DNA of 64,000 nt from Taudactylus pleione (lineage: Eukaryota > Chordata > Amphibia > Anura > Myobatrachidae): NCBI GenBank assembly GCA_031769625.1, contig JAUIMM010001254.1, positions 372,001-436,000 on the forward strand, read 5' to 3'. The notes under the pieces were generated by a model, which saw only the letters and a list, made by a program, of their open reading frames with translations, was not told where the DNA came from and did not search any database. Below are positions 1 to 11,301 of this stretch, in pieces; position 1 is the stretch's first letter, and each line of letters opens with the position of its first letter. Position numbers and translations under genes: made by a program.

Positions 1-32
1 AGATTTGCTGCGGTGACAGAAGTTGATTTTGG

Positions 33-52
33 TGCTTAATTTTGACACAACT
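33..52 (+). repeat. Internal box A of the monomer
   Basis: Box A starts TGCTTAATTTTGA and ends ACAACT. It resembles box B at 145-167 of the same monomer, which differs by three extra bases (AAC) inside and T for C in GACACA. Many monomers carry GATACA in box A, which makes the last 13 bases of the two boxes identical (TTTTGATACAACT). The likeness suggests that part of the monomer arose by internal duplication, or that the boxes exchange sequence. This is inference from similarity only. Confidence 0.7.
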
Positions 53-82
53 CACCAGAAATATATTTACCCGTATGAAAAT

Positions 83-90
83 TTACGTAA
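83..90. other. TTACGTAA palindrome with paired ATTTAC motifs
   Basis: TTACGTAA at 83-90 is a perfect 8-bp palindrome with a CpG at its centre, and most monomers keep it. ATTTAC occurs at 65-70 and again at 81-86, entering the palindrome. Some copies read TTACATAA (first near 4780) or TTATGTAA (first near 22860). Both are CpG transitions that destroy the symmetry. A protein-binding site is possible, but I recognise no specific one. Confidence 0.6.
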
Positions 91-117
91 GCCCCGGACC
101 TTAAAAATCAGCCAAAA

Positions 118-133
118 TTTTTTTTTTCAAAAA
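118..133 (+). other. T-run / A-run element, main site of monomer length change
   Basis: Ten T, one C and five A lie at 118-133 in the first copy. Across the array the T-run is about 8-11 long, and the interrupting base is C, G, T or A or is followed by an inserted GA. A TTTTTATTT form recurs in many copies and marks a monomer class. Slippage here accounts for most 173/174/175-bp differences. Such homopolymer tracts are stiff or bent DNA and are common in satellites. Confidence 0.8.
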
Positions 134-144
134 TCCCCAAATTC

Positions 145-167
145 TGCTTAAAACTTTTGATACAACT
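145..167 (+). repeat. Internal box B of the monomer
   Basis: Box B begins TGCTTAAAACTTTTGA and ends TACAACT. It is the partner of box A at 33-52. Box starts are 112 bp apart within a monomer and about 62 bp from B to the next A, so this is not a simple half-monomer dimer. Box B varies very little across the array. Recurrent exceptions are AAATTTTG in place of AACTTTTG (for example in the copy starting at 5913), AAGCTTTTG (near 1195), and a TTTAATCTTTTG form from about 41877 onward. Confidence 0.7.
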
Positions 168-173
168 TAAAAA

Positions 174-347
174 AGATTTGCTGCGGTGACAGAAGTTGAT
201 TTTGGTGCTTCATTTTGACACAACTCATCAGAAAAATATTTACCCGTATGAAAATTTACGTAAGCCCCGGACCTTAAAAATCAGGCCCAAATTTTTTATT
301 TCAAAAATCCCCAAATTCTGCTTAAAACTTTTGATACAACTTAAAAA
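174..347 (+). repeat. Chimeric monomer m2
   Basis: The first half carries the CTTCAT, CATCAG and GAAAAATATTT markers of one monomer class. The second half carries CCCCGG, TCAGGCCC and the TTTTTATTT run of another class. In the related copies these are two adjacent monomers (m45 and m46, and again m72 and m73). The unit therefore looks like the product of in-register recombination that removed one monomer, with a crossover between about monomer positions 60 and 94. Confidence 0.7.
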
Positions 348-2031
348 AGATTTGCTGCGGTGACAGAAGTTGATTTTGGTGCTTAATTTTGACACAACTC
401 ACCAGAAATATATTTACCCATATGAAAATTTACGTAAGCCCCGGACCTTAAAAATCGGCCAAAATTTTTTTTTTCAAAAAACCCCAAATTCTGCTTAAAA
501 CTTTTGATACAACTTAAAAAAGATTTGCTGCGGTGACAGAAGTTGATTTTGGTGCTTAATTTTGACACAACTCACCGGAAATATATTTACCCGTATGAAA
601 ATTTACGTAAGCCCCGGACCTTAAAAATCGGCCAAAAATTTTTTTTTTCAAAAATCCCCAAATTCTGCTTAAAACTTTTGATACAACTTAAAAAAGATTT
701 GCTGCGGTGACAGAAGTTGATTTTGGTGCTTAATTTTGACACAACTCACCAGAAATATATTTACCCGTATGAAAATTTACGTAAGCCCCGGACCTTAAAA
801 ATCGGCCAAAAATTTTTTTTTTCAAAAATTCCCAAATTCTGCTTAAAACTTTTGATACAACTTAAAAAAGATTTGCTGCGGTGACAGAAGTTGATTTTGG
901 TGCTTAATTTTGACACAACTCACCAGAAATATATTTACCCGTATGAAAATTTACGTAAGCCCCGGACCTTAAAAATCAGCTAAAAATTTTTTTTTCAAAA
1001 ATCCCCAAATTCTGCTTAAAACTTTTGATACAACTTAAAAAAGATTTGCTGCGGTGACAGAAGTTGATTTTGGTGCTTCATTTTGACACAACTCATCAGA
1101 AAAATATTTACCCGTATGAAAATTTACGTAAGCCACGGACCTTAAAAATCGGGCAAAAAATTTTTTTTTCAAAAATCCCCAAATTCTGCTTAAAGCTTTT
1201 GATACAACTTAAAAAAGATTTGCTGCGGTGACAGAAGTTGATTTTGGTGCTTAATTTTGACACAACTCACCAGAAATATATTTACCCGTATGAAAATTTA
1301 CGTAAGCCACGGACCTTAAAAATCAGGCCCAAATTTTTTATTTCAAAAATCCCCAAATTCTGCTTAAAACTTTTGATACAACTTAAAAAAGATTTGCTGC
1401 GGTGACAGAAGTTGATTTTGGTGCTTAATTTTGACACAACTCACCAGAAATATATTTACCCGTATGAAAATTTACGTAAGCCCCGGACCTTAAAAATCGG
1501 CCTAAAATTTTTTTTTTCAAAAATCCCCAAATTGTGCTTAAAACTTTTGATACAACTTAAAAAAGATTTGCTGCATTGACAGAAGTTGATTTTGGTGCTT
1601 AATTTTGACACAACTCATCAGAAAAATATTTACCCGTATGAAAATTTACGTAAGCCCCGGACCTTAAAAATCGGCCCAAAATTTTTTTTTTCAAAAATCC
1701 CCAAATTCTGCTTAAAACTTTTGATACAACTTAAAAAAGATTTGCTGCGGTGACAGAAGTTGATTTTGGTGCTTAATTTTGACACAACTCACCAGAAATA
1801 TATTTACCCGTATGAAAATTTACGTAAGCCCCGGACCTTAAAAATCGGCCAAAATTTTTTTTTTCAAAAAACCCCAAATTCTGCTTAAAACTTTTGATAC
1901 AACTTAAAAAAGATTTGCTGCGGTGACAGAAGTTGATTTTGGTGCTTAATTTTGACACAACTCACCAGAAATATATTTACCCGTATGAAAATTTACGTAA
2001 GCCCCGGACCTTAAAAATCGGCCAAAATTTT

Positions 2032-2045
2032 TTTTTTCGAAAAAA
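2032..2045. other. Perfect T6-CG-A6 palindrome from GA insertion (left block)
   Basis: Inserting GA after the C that ends the T-run gives TTTTTTCGAAAAAA, a perfect 14-bp palindrome, and a 175-bp monomer (1911-2085). Six other copies of this class are at 5164, 9682, 14376, 17681, 30723 and 42719. The insertion adds a sixth CpG. It may form a hairpin or cruciform; no function is known. Confidence 0.75.
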
Positions 2046-2085
2046 TCCCCAAATTCTGCTTAAAACTTTTGATACAACTTAAAAA

Positions 2086-2433
2086 AGATTTGCTGCGGTG
2101 ACAGAAGTTGATTTTGGTGCTTAATTTTGATACAACTCACTAGAAATATATTTACCCGTATGAAAATTTACGTAAGCCCCGGACCTTAAAAATCGGCCTA
2201 AAATTTTTTTTTTCAAAAATCCCCAAATTGTGCTTAAAACTTTTGATACAACTTAAAAAAGATTTGCTGCGGTGACAGAAGTTGATTTTGGTGCTTAATT
2301 TTGATACAACTCACTAGAAATATATTTACCCGTATGAAAATTTACGTAAGCCCCGGACCTTAAAAATCGGCCTAAAATTTTTTTTTTCAAAAATCCCCAA
2401 ATTGTGCTTAAAACTTTTGATACAACTTAAAAA
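2086..2433 (+). repeat. Two adjacent identical-looking monomers (m13, m14)
   Basis: Both 174-bp copies carry GATACA, CACTAG, CGGCCT and ATTGTGC. In the related 27-monomer blocks the two equivalents (m57 and m60, m84 and m87) are separated by two other monomers. Either those two were deleted here between matching copies, or they were inserted in the ancestor of the other blocks. Confidence 0.65.
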
Positions 2434-4693
2434 AGATTTGCTGCATTGACAGAAGTTGATTTTGGTGCTTAATTTTGACACAACTCATCAGAAAAATATT
2501 TACCCGTATGAAAATTTACGTAAGCCCCGGACCTTAAAAATCGGCCCAAAATTTTTTTTTTCAAAAATCCCCAAATTCTGCTTAAAACTTTTGATACAAC
2601 TTAAAATAGATTTGCTGCGGTGACAGAAGTTGATTTTGGCGCTTAATTTTGATACAACTCACCAGAAATATATTTACCCGTATGAAAATTTACGTAAGCC
2701 CCGAGCCTTAAAAAACGGCCCCAAATTTTTTTTTTCAAAAATCCCCAAATTCTGCTTAAAACTTTTGATACAACTTAAAAAAGATTTGCTGCGGTGACAG
2801 AAGTTGATTTTGGTGCTTAATTTTGACACAACTCACCAGAAATATATTTACCCGTATGAAAATTTACGTAAGCCCCGGACCTTAAAAATCAGGCCCAAAT
2901 TTTTTATTTCAAAAATCCCCAAATTCTGCTTAAAACTTTTGATACAACTTAAAAAAGATTTGCTGCGGTGACAGAAGTTGATTTTGGTGCTTAATTTTGA
3001 CACAACTCACCAGAAATATATTTACCCATATGAAAATTTACGTAAGCCCCGGACCTTAAAAATCGGCCTAAAATTTTTTTTTTCAAAAATCCCCAAATTG
3101 TGCTTAAAACTTTTGATACAACTTTAAAAAGATTTGCTGCGGTGACAGAAGTTGATTTTGGTGCTTAATTTTGACACAACTCATCAGAAATATATTTACC
3201 CGTATGAAAATTTACGTAAGCCCCGGACCTTAAAAATCGGCCAGAAATTTTTTTTTTCAAAAATCCCCAAATTCTGCTTAAAACTTTTGATACAACTTAA
3301 AAAAGATTTGCTGCGGTGACAGAAGTTGATTTTGGTGCTTAATTTTGATACAACTCACCAGAAATATATTTACCCGTATGAAAATTTACGTAAGCCCCGG
3401 ACCTTAAAAATCGGGCCAAAATTTTTTTTTTCAAAAATCCCCAAATTCTGCTTAAAACTTTTGATACAACTTAAAAAAGATTTGCTGCGGTGACAGAAGT
3501 TGATTTTGGTGCTTAATTTTGATACAACTCACCAGAAATATATTTACCAGTATGAAAATTTACGTAAGCCCCGGACCTTAAAAATCGGCCCAAAATTTTT
3601 TTTTTCAAAAATCCCCAAATTCTGCTTAAAACTTTTGATACAACTTAAAAAAGATTTGCTGCGGTGACAGAAGTTGATTTTGGTGCTTAATTTTGATACA
3701 ACTCACCAGAAATATATTTACCCGTATGAAAATTTACGTAAGCCCCGGACCTTAAAAAACGGCCCCAAATTTTTTTTTTCAAAAATCCCCAAATTCTGCT
3801 TAAAACTTTTGATACAACTTAAAAAAGATTTGCTGCGGTGACAGAAGTTGATTTTGGTGCTTAATTTTGACACAACTAACCAGAAATATATTTACCCGTA
3901 TGAAAATTTACGTAAGCCCCGGACCTTAAAAATCGGCCTAAAATTTTTTTTTTCAAAAATCCCCAAATTGTGCTTAAAACTTTTGATACAACTTAAAAAA
4001 GATTTGCTGCATTGACAGAAGTTGATTTTGGTGCTTAATTTTGACACAACTCATCAGAAAAATATTTACCCGTATGAAAATTTACGTAAGCCCCGGACCT
4101 TAAAAATCGGCCCAAAATTTTTTTTTTCAAAAATCCCCAAATTCTGCTTAAAACTTTTGATACAACTTAAAAAAGATTTGCTGCGGTGACAGAAGTTGAT
4201 TTTGGTGCTTAATTTTGACACAACTCACCAGAAATATATTTACCCGTATGAAAATTTACGTAAGCCCCGGACCTTAAAAATTGGCCAAAATTTTTTTTTT
4301 CAAAAAACCCCAAATTCTGCTTAAAACTTTTGATACAACTTAAAAAAGATTTGCTGCGGTGACAGAAGTTGATTTTGGTGCTTAATTTTGACACAACTCA
4401 CCAGAAATATATTTACCCGTATGAAAATTTACGTAAGCCCCGGACCTTAAAAATCGGCCAAAATTTTTTTTTTCAAAAAACCCCAAATTCTGCTTAAAAC
4501 TTTTGATACAACTTAAAAAAGATTTGCTGCGGTGACAGAAGTTTATTTTGGTGCTTAATTTTGACACAACTCACCAGAAATATATTTACCCGTATGAAAA
4601 TTTACGTAAGCCCCGGACCTTAAAAATCGGCCAGAAATTTTTTTTTTTAAAAATCCCCAAATTCTGCTTAAAACTTTTGATACAACTTAAAAA

Positions 4694-5041
4694 AGATTTG
4701 CTGCGGTGACAGAAGTTGATTTTGGTGCTTAATTTTGATACAACTCACCAGAAATATATTTACCCGTATGAAAATTTACATAAGCCCCGGACCTTAAAAA
4801 TCAGGCCCAAATTTTTTATTTCAAAAATCCCTAAATTCTGCTTAAAACTTTTGATACAACTTAAAAAAGATTTGCTGCGGTGACAGAAGTTGATTTTGGT
4901 GCTTAATTTTGACACAACTCACCAGAAATATATTTACCCGTATGAAAATTTACGTAAGCCCCGGACCTTAAAAATCGGCCCAAAATTTTTTTTTTCAAAA
5001 ATCCCCAAATTCTGCTTAAAACTTTTGATACAACTTAAAAA
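4694..5041 (+). repeat. Two-monomer insertion/deletion (m28-m29)
   Basis: These 348 bp, exactly two monomers, sit between the GTTTATTTT monomer and the GA-insertion monomer. In the later copies (near 17400-17700, 30460-30740 and 42460-42730) these flanking monomers are adjacent. The clean loss or gain of whole monomers is typical of unequal exchange in register. Confidence 0.7.
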
Positions 5042-5163
5042 AGATTTGCTGCGGTGACAGAAGTTGATTTTGGTGCTTAATTTTGATACAACTCACCAGA
5101 AATATATTTACCCATATGAAAATTTACGTAAGCCCCGGACCTTAAAAATCGGCCCAAAATTTT

Positions 5164-5177
5164 TTTTTTCGAAAAAA
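5164..5177. other. T6-CG-A6 palindrome, second-set copy
   Basis: This has the same GA insertion as at 2032, but in a monomer with GATACA, CCATAT and CGGCCC rather than GACACA and CGGCC. The insertion is thus shared by two different monomer classes, pointing to one origin followed by conversion of the flanks. Either direction is possible. Confidence 0.7.
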
Positions 5178-6607
5178 TCCCCAAATTCTGCTTAAAACTT
5201 TTGATACAACTTAAAAAAGATTTGCTGCGGTGACAGAAGTTGATTTTGGTGCTTAATTTTGATACAACTCACTAGAAATATATTTACCCGTATGAAAATT
5301 TACGTAAGCCCCGGACCTTAAAAATCGGCCTAAAATTTTTTTTTTCAAAAATCCCCAAATTGTGCTTAAAACTTTTGATACAACTTAAAAAAGATTTGCT
5401 GCATTGACAGAAGTTGATTTTGGTGCTTAATTTTGACACAACTCATCAGAAAAATATTTACCCGTATGAAAATTTACGTAAGCCCCGGAACTTAAAAATC
5501 GGCCCAAAATTTTTTTTTTCAAAAATCCCCAAATTCTGCTTAAAACTTTTGATACAACTTAAAAAAGATTTGCTGCGGTGACAGAAGTTGATTTTGGTGC
5601 TTAATTTTGACACAACTCACCAGAAATATATTTACCCGTATGAAAATTTACGTAAGCCCCGGATCTTAAAAATCGGCCAAAATTTTTTTTTTCAAAAAAC
5701 CCCAAATTCTGCTTAAAACTTTTGATACAACTTAAAAAAGATTTGCTGCGGTGACAGAAGTTGATTTTGGTGCTTAATTTTGACACAACTCACCAGAAAT
5801 ATATTTACCCGTATGAAAATTTACGTAAGCCCCGGACCTTAAAAATCGGCCAAAAATTTTTTTTTTCAAAAATCCCCAAATTCTGCTTAAAACTTTTGAT
5901 ACAACTTAAAAAAGATTTGCTGCGGTGACAGAAGTTGATTTTGGTGCTTAATTTTGACACAACTCACCAGAAATATATTTACCCGTATGAAAATTTACGT
6001 AAGCCCCGGACCTTAAAAATCGGCCAAAATTTTTTATTTCAAAAATCCCCAAATTCTGCTTAAAAATTTTGATACAACTTAAAAAAGATTTGCTGCGGTG
6101 ACAGAAGTTGATTTTGGTGCTTAATTTTGACACAACTCACCAGAAATATATTTACCCGTATGAAAATTTACGTAAGCCCCGGACCTTAAAAATCGGCCAA
6201 AAAATTTTTTTTTCAAAAATCCCCAAATTCTGCTTAAAACTTTTGATACAACTTAAAAAAGATTTGCTGCGGTGACAGAAGTTGATTTTGGTGCTTAATT
6301 TTGACTCAACTCACCAGAAATATATTTACCCATATGAAAATTTACGTAAGCCCCGGACCTTAAAAATCGGCCAGAAATTTTTTTTTTCAAAAATCCCCAA
6401 ATTCTGCTTAAAACTTTTGATACAACTTAAAAAAGATTTGCTGCGGTGACAGAAGTTGATTTTGGTGCTTCATTTTGACACAACTCATCAGAAAAATATT
6501 TACCCGTATGAAAATTTACGTAAGCCACGGACCTTAAAAATCGGGCAAAAATTTTTTTTTTCAAAAATCCCCAAATTCTGCTTAAAGCTTTTGATACAAC
6601 TTAAAAA

Positions 6608-9600
6608 AGATTTGCTGCGGTGACAGAAGTTGATTTTGGTGCTTAATTTTGACACAACTCACCAGAAATATATTTACCCGTATGAAAATTTACGTAAGCA
6701 CCGGAGCTTAAAAATCGGGCAAAAATTTTTTATTTCAAAAATCCCCAAATTCTGCTTAAAAATTTTGATACAACTTAAAAAAGATTTGCTGCGGTGACAG
6801 AAGTTGATTTTGGTGCTTAATTTTGATACAACTCACCAGAAATATATTTACCCGTATGAAAATTTACGTAAGCCCCGGACCTTAAAAAACGGCCCCAAAT
6901 TTTTTTTTTCAAAAATCCCCAAATTCTGCTTAAAACTTTTGATACAACTTAAAAAAGATTTGCTACGGTGACAGAAGTTGATTTTGGTGCTTAATTTTGA
7001 CACAACTCACCAGAAATATATTTACCCGTATGAAAATTTACATAAGCCCCGGACCTTAAAAATCAGGCCCAAATTTTTTATTTCAAAAATCCCCAAATTC
7101 TGCTTAAAACTTTTGATACAACTTAAAAAAGATTTGCTGCGGTGACAGAAGTTGATTTTGGTGCTTAATTTTGACACAACTCACCAGAAATATATTTACC
7201 CGTATGAAAATTTACGTAAGCCCCGGACCTTAAAAATCGGCCTAAAATTTTTTTTTTCAAAAAACCCCAAATTCTGCTTAAAACTTTTGATACAACTTAA
7301 AAAAGATTTGCTGCGGTGACAGAAGTTGATTTTGGTGCTTAATTTTGACACAACTCACCAGAAATATATTTACCCATATGAAAATTTACGTAAGCCCCGG
7401 ACCTTAAAAATCGGCCCAAAATTTTTTTTTCAAAAATCCCCAAATTCTGCTTAAAACTTTTGATACAACTTAAAAAAGATTTGCTGCGGTGACAGAAGTT
7501 GATTTTGGTGCTTAATTTTGACACAACTCACCAGAAATATATTTACCCGTATGAAAATTTACGTAAGCCCCGGACCTTAAAAATCAGCCAAAATTTTTTT
7601 TTTCAAAAATCCCCAAATTCTGCTTAAAACTTTTGATACAACTTAAAAAAGATTTGCTGCGGTGACAGAAGTTGATTTTGGTGCTTCATTTTGACACAAC
7701 TCATCAGAAAAATATTTACCCGTATGAAAATTTACTTAAGCCACGGACCTTAAAAATCGGGCAAAAATTTTTTTTTTCAAAAATCCCCAAATTCTGCTTA
7801 AAACTTTTGATACAACTTAAAAAAGATTTGCTGCGGTGACAGAAGTTGATTTTGGTGCTTAATTTTGACACAACTCACCAGAAATATATTTACCCGTATG
7901 AAAATTTACGTAAGCCCCGGACCTTAAAAATCAGGCCCAAATTTTTTATTTCAAAAATCCCCAAATTCTGCTTAAAACTTTTGATACAACTTAAAAAAGA
8001 TTTGCTGCGGTGACAGAAGTTGATTTTGGTGCTTAATTTTGACACAACTCACCAGAAATATATTTACCCATATGAAAATTTACGTAAGCCCCGGACCTTA
8101 AAAATCGGCCAAAATTTTTTTTTTCAAAAAACCCCAAATTCTGCTTAAAACTTTTGATACAACTTAAAAAAGATTTGCTGCGGTGACAGAAGTTGATTTT
8201 GGTGCTTAATTTTGACACAACTCACCGGAAATATATTTACCCGTATGAAAATTTACGTAAGCCCCGGACCTTAAAAATCGGCCAAAAATTTTTTTTTTCA
8301 AAAATCCCCAAATTCTGCTTAAAACTTTTGATACAACTTAAAAAAGATTTGCTGCGGTGACAGAAGTTGATTTTGGTGCTTAATTTTGACACAACTCACC
8401 AGAAATATATTTACCCGTATGAAAATTTACGTAAGCCCCGGACCTTAAAAATCGGCCAAAAATTTTTTTTTTCAAAAATTCCCAAATTCTGCTTAAAACT
8501 TTTGATACAACTTAAAAAAGATTTGCTGCGGTGACAGAAGTTGATTTTGGTGCTTAATTTTGACACAACTCACCAGAAATATATTTACCCGTATGAAAAT
8601 TTACGTAAGCCCCGGACCTTAAAAATCAGCTAAAATTTTTTTTTTCAAAAATCCCCAAATTCTGCTTAAAACTTTTGATACAACTTAAAAAAGATTTGCT
8701 GCGGTGACAGAAGTTGATTTTGGTGCTTCATTTTGACACAACTCATCAGAAAAATATTTACCCGTATGAAAATTTACGTAAGCCACGGACCTTAAAAATC
8801 GGGCAAAAAATTTTTTTTTCAAAAATCCCCAAATTCTGCTTAAAGCTTTTGATACAACTTAAAAAAGATTTGCTGCGGTGACAGAAGTTGATTTTGGTGC
8901 TTAATTTTGACACAACTCACCAGAAATATATTTACCCGTATGAAAATTTACGTAAGCCACGGACCTTAAAAATCAGGCCCAAATTTTTTATTTCAAAAAT
9001 CCCCAAATTCTGCTTAAAACTTTTGATACAACTTAAAAAAGATTTGCTGCGGTGACAGAAGTTGATTTTGGTGCTTAATTTTGACACAACTCACCAGAAA
9101 TATATTTACCCGTATGAAAATTTACGTAAGCCCCGGACCTTAAAAATCGGCCTAAAATTTTTTTTTTCAAAAATCCCCAAATTGTGCTTAAAACTTTTGA
9201 TACAACTTAAAAAAGATTTGCTGCATTGACAGAAGTTGATTTTGGTGCTTAATTTTGACACAACTCATCAGAAAAATATTTACCCGTATGAAAATTTACG
9301 TAAGCCCCGGACCTTAAAAATCGGCCCAAAATTTTTTTTTTCAAAAATCCCCAAATTCTGCTTAAAACTTTTGATACAACTTAAAAAAGATTTGCTGCGG
9401 TGACAGAAGTTGATTTTGGTGCTTAATTTTGACACAACTCACCAGAAATATATTTACCCGTATGAAAATTTACGTAAGCCCCGGACCTTAAAAATCGGCC
9501 AAAATTTTTTTTTTCAAAAAACCCCAAATTCTGCTTAAAACTTTTGATACAACTTAAAAAAGATTTGCTGCGGTGACAGAAGTTGATTTTGGTGCTTAAT

Positions 9601-11301
9601 TTTGACACAACTCACCAGAAATATATTTACCCGTATGAAAATTTACGTAAGCCCCGGACCTTAAAAATCGGCCAAAATTTTTTTTTTCGAAAAAATCCCC
9701 AAATTCTGCTTAAAACTTTTGATACAACTTAAAAAAGATTTGCTGCGGTGACAGAAGTTGATTTTGGTGCTTAATTTTGATACAACTCACTAGAAATATA
9801 TTTACCCGTATGAAAATTTACGTAAGCCCCGGACCTTAAAAATCGGCCTAAAATTTTTTTTTTCAAAAATCCCCAAATTGTGCTTAAAACTTTTGATACA
9901 ACTTAAAAAAGATTTGCTGCATTGACAGAAGTTGATTTTGGTGCTTAATTTTGACACAACTCATCAGAAAAATATTTACCCGTATGAAAATTTACGTAAG
10001 CCCCGGAACTTAAAAATCGGCCCAAAATTTTTTTTTTCAAAAATCCCCAAATTCTGCTTAAAACTTTTGATACAACTTAAAAAAGATTTGCTGCGGTGAC
10101 AGAAGTTGATTTTGGTGCTTAATTTTGACACAACTCACCAGAAATATATTTACCCGTATGAAAATTTACGTAAGCCCCGGACCTTAAAAATCGGCCAAAA
10201 ATTTTTTTTTTCAAAAATCCCCAAATTCTGCTTAAAACTTTTGATACAACTTAAAAAAGATTTGCTGCGGTGACAGAAGTTGATTTTGGTGCTTAATTTT
10301 GATACAACTCACTAGAAATATATTTACCCGTATGAAAATTTACGTAAGCCCCGGACCTTAAAAATCGGCCTAAAATTTTTTTTTTCAAAAATCCCCAAAT
10401 TGTGCTTAAAACTTTTGATACAACTTAAAAAAGATTTGCTGCATTGACAGAAGTTGATTTTGGTGCTTAATTTTGACACAACTCATCAGAAAAATATTTA
10501 CCCGTATGAAAATTTACGTAAGCCCCGGACCTTAAAAATCGGCCCAAAATTTTTTTTTTCAAAAATCCCCAAATTCTGCTTAAAACTTTTGATACAACTT
10601 AAAATAGATTTGCTGCGGTGACAGAAGTTGATTTTGGCGCTTAATTTTGATACAACTCACCAGAAATATATTTACCCGTATGAAAATTTACGTAAGCCCC
10701 GAGCCTTAAAAAACGGCCCCAAATTTTTTTTTTCAAAAATCCCCAAATTCTGCTTAAAACTTTTGATACAACTTAAAAAAGATTTGCTGCGGTGACAGAA
10801 GTTGATTTTGGTGCTTAATTTTGACACAACTCACCAGAAATATATTTACCCGTATGAAAATTTACGTAAGCCCCGGACCTTAAAAATCAGGCCCAAATTT
10901 TTTATTTCAAAAATCCCCAAATTCTGCTTAAAACTTTTGATACAACTTAAAAAAGATTTGCTGCGGTGACAGAAGTTGATTTTGGTGCTTAATTTTGACA
11001 CAACTCACCAGAAATATATTTACCCATATGAAAATTTACGTAAGCCCCGGACCTTAAAAATCGGCCTAAAATTTTTTTTTTCAAAAATCCCCAAATTGTG
11101 CTTAAAACTTTTGATACAACTTTAAAAAGATTTGCTGCGGTGACAGAAGTTGATTTTGGTGCTTAATTTTGACACAACTCATCAGAAATATATTTACCCG
11201 TATGAAAATTTACGTAAGCCCCGGACCTTAAAAATCGGCCAGAAATTTTTTTTTTCAAAAATCCCCAAATTCTGCTTAAAACTTTTGATACAACTTAAAA
11301 A
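6608..11301 (+). repeat. 27-monomer segmental duplication, copy 1 (m39-m65)
   Basis: This 4694-bp segment is followed directly by its second copy. It starts at the monomer with AAGCACCGGAGCTT and ends with a CATCAG/CGGCCAGAAA monomer. Rare shared markers in order include GCTACGGTG, TTACTTAAG, CACCGG, CAGCTAAAA, AAAGCTTTTG, the GA insertion, CCGGAACTT, AAAATAGATTT with GGCGCTT and CCCCGAGCC, and ACTTTAAAAAG. I noticed only a few differences from copy 2: G/C at 6719 versus 11413, G/A at 6854 versus 11548, and an A/T shift in one run. Confidence 0.9.
9682..9695. other. T6-CG-A6 palindrome, 27-monomer unit copy 1
   Basis: This is the equivalent of the palindrome at 2032, at an offset of 7650 bp. 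It is followed by a CACTAG monomer as in the left block. Confidence 0.75.

Larger units (their letters stand above)
1..173 (+). repeat. Reference satellite monomer (m1)
   Basis: This copy is used as the coordinate frame for monomer positions. Layout: a nearly invariant 5' part at 1-31; box A at 33-52; an AT-rich part with two ATTTAC copies (65-70 and 81-86) and an 8-bp palindrome (83-90); the GC-richest stretch at 91-100; a variable GGCC-like segment around 105-117; a T-run with C and A5 at 118-133; box B at 145-167; an A-run to the end. Hand count gives 56 G+C in 173. Five CpG positions are typical of the family (11, 72, 86, 95, 109); in this copy the last is already CA (position 110 is A). 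The phase is arbitrary. Confidence 0.95.
1..3303 (+). repeat. Left block m1-m19: rearranged partial copy of the 6608-11301 block
   Basis: Variant order in 348-2259 (m3-m13) matches 7998-9909 (m47-m57) at a fixed offset of 7650 bp, 44 monomers. It includes rare markers such as CACCGG, the AATTCCC form, AAAGCTTTTG, and the GA-insertion monomer. From 2260 the match continues with the stretch starting at 10258 (offset 7998 bp, 46 monomers), so two monomers found in the other copies (m58-m59) are absent here. The first two monomers match m44-m46 but with one monomer fewer, through a chimeric unit. Confidence 0.8.
3304..6433 (+). repeat. Block m20-m37, first copy of a second variant set
   Basis: The order of markers matches 15996-18950 (m93-m109), then 29037 onward (m168-m184). 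Shared rare features include the ACCAGTATG monomer (near 3549), the CTAACCAG monomer, the GATTTGCTGCATT monomers, two successive monomers with AAAAAACCCC, the GTTTATTTT monomer, CCGGAACTT, CCGGATCTT, and a GACTCA monomer. This copy has two extra monomers at 4694-5041 and lacks the monomer found at 16517-16690. The joining monomer m38 at 6434-6607 belongs to the left-type AAAGCTTTTG class. Confidence 0.8.

Noticed and set aside
70..86. CENP-B box
   Set aside because: In one orientation CCCGTATG matches the first part of the reversed box (CCCG, two bases, T), but the CGAA end is missing: the bases there read ATTT. No other part of the monomer fits, and the GA-insertion TTCGAA sites lack the CGGG half.
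83..90. TTACGTAA as a specific transcription factor site
   Set aside because: The string resembles several ACGT-core or bZIP-type sites, but there is no gene context, and an 8-bp match in a 368-copy repeat is not evidence of regulation.
118..133. Rho-independent terminator (T-run after a GC-rich segment)
   Set aside because: There is no stable GC stem directly upstream of the T-run, there is no gene, and the element recurs in every monomer.
1..173. Primate alpha satellite, because of the similar monomer length
   Set aside because: Only the length is similar. I see no alpha-satellite sequence motif, and the T10-C-A5 and TTACGTAA elements are unlike what I know of that family. No other named satellite family could be assigned without a search.
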